Origin: Schlegelella_A sp038258415
Lineage (GTDB): Bacteria; Pseudomonadota; Gammaproteobacteria; Burkholderiales; Burkholderiaceae_C
DNA length: 5,480 nt
Direction: 5' to 3'
NCBI GenBank assembly: GCA_038258415.1
Contig: JBBSPY010000234.1
Location: 1 to 5,480, forward strand
Below the pieces are notes generated by a model. That model had not been told where the DNA came from. It saw only the letters and a program-made list of their open reading frames with translations, and did no database searches. Positions within the stretch are counted from its first letter, which is position 1, and every line of letters starts with the position of its first letter. Position numbers and translations under genes: made by a program. Shown here in pieces: positions 1-4,314 of the stretch.

Positions 1-305
1 GGCCAGCCGAGCAGCTTCACGGCTTCGACGATGGGCTCGATCTGCAGCGCCAGGTCGGGCGGCATCGGCGATCGGGTGGCCTTGTATTCGGGGTACCAGT
101 CGTCGCGGAAGGTTCTGCCCTTGTCGTCGAAGACGCAGGCGCCGTGCGCCGCCGGGTACTGCTCGCGCAGCAGCTTCATCATCGACACCACGCCGCGGAT
201 CGCGCCGGTCGGAAAGCCGTCCTTCGAGCGAAGGTCGGGAAGCGCGTGGTATGCGCGATAGAGGTAGCTCGAGCCGTCGACCAGCAGCAGGGTCTTGTCC
301 GCCAT
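1..305 (-). CDS. polA: DNA polymerase I, N-terminal part (cut by window edge)
   Basis: DNA polymerase I fills gaps and removes RNA primers during lagging-strand synthesis and excision repair, in the cytoplasm. Only the first 101 codons are present; the rest lies beyond the left edge. The reading frame on the minus strand starts at the ATG complementary to 303-305 and opens MADKTLLLVDGSSYLYRAYH, the hallmark start of the 5'-3' exonuclease (FEN-like) domain. D10 corresponds to the first metal-binding aspartate. Further on are CVFDDKGRTFRDDWYPEYK (about residues 57-75, with the metal-site D60) and MPPDLALQIEPI (81-92), both close to E. coli PolA. The polymerase domain cannot be judged here. No clear Shine-Dalgarno sequence precedes the ATG. 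The gene is divergent from the DUF2782 gene, and the shared gap holds a 20-bp palindrome. Identification is by direct motif comparison and is very secure. Confidence 0.97.
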   Translation of the reverse strand, partial: MADKTLLLVDGSSYLYRAYHALPDLRSKDGFPTGAIRGVVSMMKLLREQYPAAHGACVFDDKGRTFRDDWYPEYKATRSPMPPDLALQIEPIVEAVKLLGW

Positions 306-320
306 CGCGTCATTGTGCAG

Positions 321-340
321 GGTGCGTCCTAGAATGCACC
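321..340. promoter_or_regulatory. Imperfect 20-bp palindrome in the polA / DUF2782 divergent gap, with a -10-like TAGAAT
   Basis: The sequence GGTGCGTCCTAGAATGCACC folds on itself. Five outer pairs (GGTGC/GCACC) are perfect, followed by one G-T wobble and one T-A pair, a single C/A mismatch, and a CTAG centre. It sits between the start of polA (305, minus strand) and the start of the DUF2782 gene (334 or 343, plus strand). TAGAAT at 330-335 resembles a sigma-70 -10 box for the rightward gene; a good -35 element at 16-18 bp is not obvious. Possible readings are an operator for a dimeric regulator acting on both genes, or a short hairpin. Symmetry and position are seen directly; any regulatory role is inference. 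Confidence 0.35.
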
Positions 341-663
341 GCATGCGCAACGCCGCTCGGATCGCCCCCGCCATCGTGGCTTTTGCCGCTGCCGCAGCGC
401 ATGCGCAGTCAGCTCCCGACCCGACCGCCGACGGACGACGCGGCGGTGAGCCGGCCGTACAGCGGACCGTCATCGAAGACGGCCGCGCCCGAATCGAGGA
501 GTTGCGTGTCCGCGGCCAGCTGCAGAAGGTGACGGTCGATCCGAAGGGTCGCCTGCCGAGCTACGAGATCGTCGTCGGCGACGGCTCGCGCGACCTCTCC
601 GAGGGCGCCGGCTCGTCGCGGGGCGCAATCGGCAAGCGGGTCTGGAACGTCCTGAAGTTCTGA
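334..663 (+). CDS. DUF2782 family exported protein
   Basis: A small protein of 109 residues that matches my recollection of the DUF2782 family, found beside polA and homoserine kinase in Betaproteobacteria. Its function is unknown. The N-terminus is a Sec signal peptide: basic MHRMRNAARIAP, then an alanine-rich hydrophobic core and a likely cleavage after AHA (residues 22-24, before Q25), so the mature protein should be periplasmic. A disordered polar linker (about 26-50) leads to the conserved part: RIEELRVRGQLQKVTVDP (53-70), SYEIVVGD (76-83) and the C-terminal RDLSEGAGSSRGAIGKRVWN (86-105). Start choice: ATG at 334 is used, but ATG at 343 (three residues shorter) keeps the signal peptide and may be the real start if the TAGAAT at 330-335 is the -10 box. 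An in-frame TTG at 295 would overlap polA and spoil the signal peptide. The stop lies 14 bp before thrB, so the two are probably co-transcribed. Confidence 0.85.
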   Translation: MHRMRNAARIAPAIVAFAAAAAHAQSAPDPTADGRRGGEPAVQRTVIEDGRARIEELRVRGQLQKVTVDPKGRLPSYEIVVGDGSRDLSEGAGSSRGAIGKRVWNVLKF

Positions 664-677
664 TCGCCCGCCTCGCC

Positions 678-1652
678 ATGGCGGTTTTCACCGAGGTCTC
701 GTCCGGGGAAGCGAAGCGATTCGTCGCGCGCCTGGCCGTCGGCGAACTGGTTTCGATCGCGCCATGCGCCGGCGGCATCGAGAACACCAACTACTTCGTC
801 GACACCACCACCGGCCGCTTCGTACTCACGCTGTTCGAGCGGCTGACAGCCGACGAGCTGCCGTTCTACCTGCACCTGATGAAGCACCTGGCCGACGGCG
901 GCATGCCGGTTCCAGGACCGCAGGCCGACGCCACCGGGCAGTTGCTGTTCGAGGTCGCCGGCAAGCCCGCCGCGCTCGTCGACCGCCTGCCTGGCGAGCA
1001 CCATCTTGCGCCCGACGCGGCCGACTGCGCGAGCGTCGGCACCATGCTCGCCGGCCTTCATCTCGCGGCGGCCGACTACGGTCGCACCCAGCCCAACCTG
1101 CGCGGCCTCCCGTGGTGGACTGCGACCGTTCCCGACGTGCTGCCGCACCTGAGCGACGACCGCGCCGCGCTGATGGCCGACGAGCTGGCCTGGCAGCAAA
1201 CCCTCGCCGCCAGCGAGGCGTATGCGGCGCTGCCGCGCGGGCCGATCCACGGCGACCTGTTCCGCGACAACGTCATGTTCACCGGCAACCTCCTCGCCGG
1301 CGTGTTCGACTTCTACTTCGCCGGCGTCGACACGTGGCTGTTCGACCTCGCCGTCGCGCTCAACGACTGGTGCATCGACCTCGACACTGGCCGCCTCGTC
1401 GAGCAGCGTGCCGATGCGATGGTGCGCTCGTACGACAGCGTGCGGGCGCTCGAGAGCGCCGAGTGGCGCCTGTTGCCGGCGCTGATGCGGGCTGCGGCGT
1501 TCCGCTTCTGGCTGTCGCGGTCGTGGGACCTGCACCTGCCGCGCAGCGCCGTCGTGCTGACCGCGCACGATCCAGACCATTTCGAGCGGGTGCTGATGCA
1601 GCGCCGCGAGTCGCCGTGGCATGCGCCGCGGGTCCGCACCTTCGCCACATGA
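678..1652 (+). CDS. thrB: Homoserine kinase (APH-fold, ThrB type)
   Basis: Homoserine kinase (EC 2.7.1.39) transfers phosphate from ATP to L-homoserine, giving O-phosphohomoserine, the substrate of threonine synthase. The protein has 324 residues, normal for the aminoglycoside-phosphotransferase-fold version of ThrB, which is unrelated to the GHMP-type ThrB of E. coli. MAVFTEVS opens the sequence as usual for this family. The nucleotide-loop segment GGIENTNYFV is at 32-41, the catalytic-loop HGDLFRDNV at 191-199 (D193 as the likely catalytic base, N198 as metal ligand) and the second metal-binding aspartate in VFDFYFAG at 209-216 (D211). FDLAVALNDWC (222-232) and a tryptophan-rich helical tail follow. 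ATG at 678 is the first start that gives the family N-terminus; no strong ribosome binding site is seen. It lies 14 bp after the DUF2782 gene and 10 bp before the membrane-protein gene, which suggests an operon. No threonine attenuator is visible. Confidence 0.95.
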   Translation: MAVFTEVSSGEAKRFVARLAVGELVSIAPCAGGIENTNYFVDTTTGRFVLTLFERLTADELPFYLHLMKHLADGGMPVPGPQADATGQLLFEVAGKPAALVDRLPGEHHLAPDAADCASVGTMLAGLHLAAADYGRTQPNLRGLPWWTATVPDVLPHLSDDRAALMADELAWQQTLAASEAYAALPRGPIHGDLFRDNVMFTGNLLAGVFDFYFAGVDTWLFDLAVALNDWCIDLDTGRLVEQRADAMVRSYDSVRALESAEWRLLPALMRAAAFRFWLSRSWDLHLPRSAVVLTAHDPDHFERVLMQRRESPWHAPRVRTFAT

Positions 1653-1662
1653 GCACCGTTCG

Positions 1663-2487
1663 ATGAGCGCCATGACGTTTCGCGCCGCACCCGCCGCGGA
1701 GGGCGCAACATGGGTCAAGGACGCCTTCGCCGCGTTCGCCCGCCAGCCGCTCGGCTTCGCGGCGCTTTTCGCGTTCTGCGCGCTCGCCTCGCTCGTGCTC
1801 GCGAGCATTCCGACAGTCGGCTGGGTGGTGCTCGTCGTCGCATGGCCGGCCGCCTCGCTCCTGTTCATGATCGCCACCGAGCGCGGCGCCGGCGGGGGCA
1901 TCAGGCAGACGATGGGCGCCTTCGCCGCGCTGGCGAAGCGGCGCGACCGCCTGACCGAGCTTTTCAAGCTCGGCGTGTGCTACCTCGTGGCCGGCGTCCT
2001 CACGTCGTGGGTCGTCGGCTGGCTCGACGGCGGCGCTTTCGCCGCGTTTCTCGACGCCGCTTCCAACGCACAGACCGTGCCCGACGCGATGGCCGACCGG
2101 CTGGTCGATCCGGCCGTGCGCTACAGCTTCCTCCTTCGCATGACGGCGACCGCACTGCTGTCGATCCCGTTCTGGCATGCGCCCGCGCTCGTCTTCTGGG
2201 GCGAACAGAGCTGGGCCCAGTCGATCTTCTTCAGCACCGTCGCGCTGTGGCGCAACCGCGCCGCCTTCCTCGTCTACGGCCTCGTCTGGTCGGCGATCGG
2301 GATCGGCTTCTCGTTCGCGCTCGGGCTCGCCGTGGGCCTTGCGGGCCCGGCCACCGGCGTCGCCTTGGCGGCACCGCTGATGATGATCTTCTGGACCGTG
2401 ATGTACGCCAGCCTCTGGTTCACCTTCGTCGGCTGCTTCGACCTCTCGCCGACTCCGACCCCCGCCCTGGAGACGAACGCACCATGA
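1663..2487 (+). CDS. BPSS1780-like multi-pass inner-membrane protein
   Basis: A 274-residue integral membrane protein resembling the BPSS1780 family of Betaproteobacteria, whose function is not established. A cytoplasmic-looking start (TFRAAPAAEGATWVKDAFAAF, about 5-25, including the family-like TWVKDAFAAF) precedes about six hydrophobic segments: roughly 30-48, 52-71, 102-120, 155-180, 201-225 and 229-258. Loops carry charges (TERGAGGGIRQ, 72-82; AKRRDRLTE, 91-99). A conserved-looking FWHAPALVFWGEQSWAQSIF (170-189) lies between helices 4 and 5, and helix 6 ends WFTFVGCFDL. Start choice: ATG 1663 lies 10 bp after the thrB stop; ATG 1672 (three residues shorter) is equally possible, and ATG 1621 would overlap thrB and add an unlikely polar leader. 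The last four bases, ATGA, also form the start of the following reductase gene. No enzymatic motif is visible. The family name comes from recollection of sequence style and location. Confidence 0.82.
   Translation: MSAMTFRAAPAAEGATWVKDAFAAFARQPLGFAALFAFCALASLVLASIPTVGWVVLVVAWPAASLLFMIATERGAGGGIRQTMGAFAALAKRRDRLTELFKLGVCYLVAGVLTSWVVGWLDGGAFAAFLDAASNAQTVPDAMADRLVDPAVRYSFLLRMTATALLSIPFWHAPALVFWGEQSWAQSIFFSTVALWRNRAAFLVYGLVWSAIGIGFSFALGLAVGLAGPATGVALAAPLMMIFWTVMYASLWFTFVGCFDLSPTPTPALETNAP
2469..2472 (+). promoter_or_regulatory. Shine-Dalgarno sequence for the SDR gene
   Basis: GGAG lies 11 nt before the ATG at 2484, inside the 3' end of the membrane-protein gene. The spacing is slightly long. 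Together with the ATGA start/stop overlap it fits translational coupling of the two genes. Confidence 0.45.
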
Positions 2488-3242
2488 ACGAAAACAACCG
2501 CATCGCCCTCGTCACCGGTGCCGGCAGCGGCGTCGGCCGCGCCTCGGCGCTCGCCCTGCTCGCCGACGGCTGGTCGGTGGTGCTCGCGGGGCGCCGCGCC
2601 GACGCACTGGAGGCGACGAAGGCCGCCGCCGGCGACCGCGCCGGAGAGACGCTCGTCGTGCCGACCGACGCAACCGATCCAGCCGCCGTCAAGGCGCTGT
2701 TCGCGGCCACGAAGGCGCGCTACGGCCGCCTCGACCTGCTCTTCAACAACGCCGGAACCGGAGCGCCCGCGGTGCCGCTCGACGAGCTCGACATCGAGAA
2801 GTGGAAGGCGGTCGTCGACGTCAACCTCACCGCCGTCTTCCTCTGCACCGCCGAGGCGATGCGCATGATGAAGGCGCAGAAGCCCAAGGGCGGCCGCATC
2901 ATCAACAACGGTTCGATCTCGGCGACCACGCCGCGCCCGTACTCGACGCCCTACACCGCCACCAAGCACGCCATCACCGGCTTCACCAAGTCGGTCGCGC
3001 TCGAAGGCCGCGCCCACGACATCGCCTGCGGCCAGATCGACATCGGCAACGCAGAGACGGAGATGACGGCGCGGATGGCGGGCGGCGTTCTGCAGGCCGA
3101 CTTCGAGATGGCCATCGAGCCGCGGATGGACGTGCGCCACGTCGGCTCCGCGGTCGCCTACATGGCGAGCCTGCCGCTCGACGCCAACGTGCACACGATG
3201 ACGATCATGGCATCCAAGATGCCGTTCGTGGGCCGGGGCTGA
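2484..3242 (+). CDS. Classical short-chain dehydrogenase/reductase (SDR), substrate unknown
   Basis: A 252-residue NAD(P)-dependent oxidoreductase of the classical SDR type, cytoplasmic; length is typical. The Rossmann glycine motif TGAGSGVG is at 11-18 and the structural NNAG motif at 88-91. The catalytic tetrad is complete: N114 (in VDVNLTAVF), S144 (in NNGSIS), Y157 and K161 (YTATK). AGRR after the second strand (35-38) suggests a preference for NADP(H), because basic residues there bind the 2'-phosphate. The usual PG turn after strand 6 is replaced by DIGNAETEMT (186-195), and the protein ends PFVGRG, features I associate with one SDR subgroup. Neither the substrate nor the direction of the reaction can be read from the sequence. 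The gene starts inside the stop of the preceding membrane-protein gene (ATGA, 2484-2487), so coupling is likely. The in-frame open stretch upstream of 2484 is a shadow of that gene. Confidence 0.93.
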   Translation: MNENNRIALVTGAGSGVGRASALALLADGWSVVLAGRRADALEATKAAAGDRAGETLVVPTDATDPAAVKALFAATKARYGRLDLLFNNAGTGAPAVPLDELDIEKWKAVVDVNLTAVFLCTAEAMRMMKAQKPKGGRIINNGSISATTPRPYSTPYTATKHAITGFTKSVALEGRAHDIACGQIDIGNAETEMTARMAGGVLQADFEMAIEPRMDVRHVGSAVAYMASLPLDANVHTMTIMASKMPFVGRG

Positions 3243-3281
3243 CGCGTGACTTCCTGACGTGGCCGGCCGGGTGCCTTGCGC

Positions 3282-3287
3282 CACAAT
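3282..3287 (+). promoter_or_regulatory. Possible -10 element (CACAAT) close to the lipoprotein start
   Basis: CACAAT is an AT-richer hexamer in a GC-rich 51-bp gap and ends 6 nt before the ATG at 3294. If it works as a -10 box, transcription would begin at or next to that ATG, giving a leaderless or nearly leaderless message. No good -35 element is seen at the right distance, so this is weak. An AT-rich hexamer at the same distance also precedes the ATG at 343. Confidence 0.22.
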
Positions 3288-3293
3288 CGCCCG

Positions 3294-3548
3294 ATGGTCG
3301 CGCCCCGTGCTCGAGCCCTGCTGCCCGCCGTCCTCGCGTTCGGCTTGAGCGCGCTGTCGGGCTGTGCGGTGGTTTCGCTCGGCACCGCGGTCGTCGGCAC
3401 GGCGGTCTCGATCGGCGGCGCCGCCGTCTCGGTCGGCGGCGCGGTCGTCGGCGGCACGGCGAAGGTCGCGGGCAAGGCGGTCGGCGCGACGGTCGATGCG
3501 CTGACGCCCTCGTCGCCGCCCGCGCCCGCGAACGCACCGGCGAAATAG
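3294..3548 (+). CDS. Small repeat-containing lipoprotein
   Basis: An 84-residue predicted lipoprotein. Residues 1-23 form a lipoprotein signal peptide: basic MVAPRARALLP, then a hydrophobic core, ending in the lipobox LSGC with C24 as the lipidated cysteine. The mature protein is about 60 residues and is built almost wholly from Gly, Ala, Val, Ser and Thr in a near-periodic pattern, including the exact-register pair AVSIGGA / AVSVGGA (37-50). Regularly spaced small residues suggest a glycine-zipper-like hydrophobic helix that could lie in or on a membrane. The tail SSPPAPANAPAK (73-84) is a flexible Pro/Ala segment. A in position +2 (C-A) does not indicate inner-membrane retention, so outer-membrane sorting is likely. 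ATG 3294 gives a clean signal peptide; an upstream TTG at 3276 would add MRHNRP for no gain. Similar short lipoproteins occur in Proteobacteria, but I know of no function. It is separate enough from the SDR gene to have its own promoter. Confidence 0.75.
   Translation: MVAPRARALLPAVLAFGLSALSGCAVVSLGTAVVGTAVSIGGAAVSVGGAVVGGTAKVAGKAVGATVDALTPSSPPAPANAPAK
3402..3443 (+). repeat. Tandem 21-bp repeat, two copies, within the lipoprotein gene
   Basis: Copies at 3402-3422 and 3423-3443 match at 18 of 21 positions and are in frame, encoding AVSIGGA and AVSVGGA. Looser relatives of the unit lie on both sides (TAVVGTAV before, VVGG after). The coding sequence appears to have grown by duplication of a seven-codon unit. 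Confidence 0.75.
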
Positions 3549-3561
3549 CGGCCTTCGCCGC
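3548..3561 (+). other. Short GC hairpin just after the lipoprotein stop
   Basis: GCGGC-CTTC-GCCGC is a perfect 5-bp inverted repeat with a 4-nt loop that begins on the last base of the TAG stop. No T-run follows, so it is not a canonical intrinsic terminator. It could be a weak pause or an mRNA-end stabiliser, or simply chance in GC-rich DNA. Confidence 0.25.
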
Positions 3562-3562
3562 G

Positions 3563-3584
3563 GCACCAGCACCAGCACCAGCAC
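3563..3584 (+). repeat. Hexanucleotide microsatellite (GCACCA) x 3.7
   Basis: Three perfect tandem GCACCA units plus GCAC fill part of the 53-bp gap between the lipoprotein and ATPase genes. Read in the frame of the downstream ATPase it would encode Ala-Pro repeats, but no start codon supports translation there. It lies just upstream of the ribosome binding region of the ATPase gene. Confidence 0.8.
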
Positions 3585-3593
3585 AGGAAACCC

Positions 3594-3597
3594 AGGA
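3594..3597 (+). promoter_or_regulatory. Shine-Dalgarno sequence for the ParA-like gene
   Basis: AGGA lies 4 nt before the ATG at 3602, a short spacing. A second AGGA within AGGAAA (3585-3590) lies further upstream. These purine runs right after the microsatellite support 3602 as the start, although the frame stays open far upstream. Confidence 0.5.
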
Positions 3598-3601
3598 CAC
3601 G

Positions 3602-4303
3602 ATGACCACGACGACGAACATCCACTTCATCGGCGGCGAGAAGGGCGGCGTCGGCAAGTCGCTGATGTCGCGCGTGCTCGCGCAGTACTTCATCGACCAC
3701 CAGATGCCGTTCCTGGGCTTCGACACCGACCGCTCGCACGGCGCGCTGATGCGCTTCTATTCGGGCTTCGCATCACCCGTGACGGTCGACAAGGTCGAGT
3801 CGCTCGACGCCATCGTCGAGGCCGCCGTCGACCAGCCCGGCCGCCGCATCCTCGTCGACCTCGCGGCGCAGACGCACGACGCGCTCGCCGGCTGGATGGA
3901 CGACGCCGGCGTCGTCGGCCTCGCCGACGAGCTCGGCATGAAGCTCCACTACTGGCACGTGATGGACACCGGCCGCGACTCTGCCGACCTGCTGCGCAGG
4001 CTCCTCGACCGCTTCGGCACGGGCGTGAACTACGTGCTGGTCCGCAACCAGGTGCGCGGCGCCGATTTCGCGGCACTCGAGCAGTCGGGCGAACAGGCGC
4101 GTGCGGTCGGTCTCGGCGCGCGCGTGGTCAGCGTCAAGAAGCTGTCGGAATCGATCCTGGCCCGGATCGACAACGCCAGCAGCAGCTTCTGGAAGGCGAC
4201 CAGCGGCGAAAAGGACGGCGCCGGCTTCGGCCTGATGGACCGCCAGCGGGTGAAGATGTGGCTTCGCGACGTCTACCGCGAGATCGACGAGGTCGGCGTC
4301 TGA
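3602..4303 (+). CDS. ParA/MinD-type deviant-Walker P-loop ATPase, orphan
   Basis: A 233-residue cytoplasmic P-loop NTPase of the SIMIBI (ParA/MinD/Mrp) class. The deviant Walker A motif GEKGGVGKS is at 12-20, with the signature lysine K14 and the phosphate-binding K19. FDTDRSHG (40-47) resembles the switch I/A' region, and RILVDLAAQ (82-90) is the Walker B-like strand with D86. Later parts are LHYWHVMDTG (115-124), NYVLVRN (143-149), the base-recognition-like position, and a basic C-terminal helix LMDRQRVKMWLRDVYREI (211-228). Related proteins are often labelled 'mobilization protein', but there is no relaxase, oriT-like site or parB partner here, so plasmid mobilisation or partition is not supported. 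It may be a chromosomal positioning or regulatory ATPase; its partner is unknown. ATG 3602 is chosen because it directly precedes the P-loop strand and follows AGGA; upstream in-frame sequence is shadow. The next gene starts at or just after its stop. Confidence 0.88.
   Translation: MTTTTNIHFIGGEKGGVGKSLMSRVLAQYFIDHQMPFLGFDTDRSHGALMRFYSGFASPVTVDKVESLDAIVEAAVDQPGRRILVDLAAQTHDALAGWMDDAGVVGLADELGMKLHYWHVMDTGRDSADLLRRLLDRFGTGVNYVLVRNQVRGADFAALEQSGEQARAVGLGARVVSVKKLSESILARIDNASSSFWKATSGEKDGAGFGLMDRQRVKMWLRDVYREIDEVGV
4289..4303 (+). promoter_or_regulatory. Shine-Dalgarno plus possible CTG start overlapping the ATPase stop (CTGA)
   Basis: GAGGT at 4289-4293 is followed after 6 nt by CTG at 4300-4302, whose last two bases begin the TGA stop of the ATPase gene (4301-4303). 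This copies the geometry of an ATGA coupled start, as seen at 2484-2487, but with C in place of A. It would give the phosphatase a five-residue longer n-region (TDRGL before the arginines). GAGGT also lies inside coding sequence, so chance occurrence is possible. Confidence 0.4.
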
Positions 4304-4314
4304 CCGACCGGGGC

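Noticed and set aside
764..1666. Plus-strand open frame of 300 codons inside thrB.
   Set aside because: Extremely arginine-rich (RRR runs), out of frame with the motif-bearing homoserine kinase; an alternative-frame artefact.
561..1967. Long open frame of 468 codons on the minus strand, antisense to thrB.
   Set aside because: It lies opposite thrB and the membrane-protein gene, both of which have clear family motifs. Its product is low-complexity Ala/Gly/Arg/Val with no recognisable domain, as expected from the antisense frame of GC-rich coding DNA.
1710..2483. In-frame upstream extension of the SDR gene, which would make a 510-residue fusion.
   Set aside because: The added part is an Arg/Ala-rich out-of-frame reading of the membrane-protein gene. 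The SDR glycine motif starts right after ATG 2484, where a ribosome binding site and an ATGA overlap are present.
3261..3268. GGCCGGCC palindrome between the SDR and lipoprotein genes, considered as a terminator.
   Set aside because: There is no loop and no T-run; an 8-bp GC palindrome is common by chance in DNA of this composition.
2274..3584. Minus-strand open frame of 436 codons across the SDR and lipoprotein genes.
   Set aside because: The product is Arg/Asp/Gly/Val-rich and without motifs; it is the shadow of the SDR gene on the other strand.
2801..3601. In-frame upstream extension of the ParA-like gene, which would make a 500-residue protein.
   Set aside because: The extension is a His/Arg/Asp-rich shadow of the SDR and lipoprotein genes. 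ATG 3602 follows AGGA and leads straight into the P-loop strand.
3602..4303. Mobile-element or plasmid origin suggested by a ParA/'mobilization'-like protein.
   Set aside because: No relaxase, oriT, integrase, terminal repeats or change in base composition is seen. Flanking genes are ordinary chromosomal genes.
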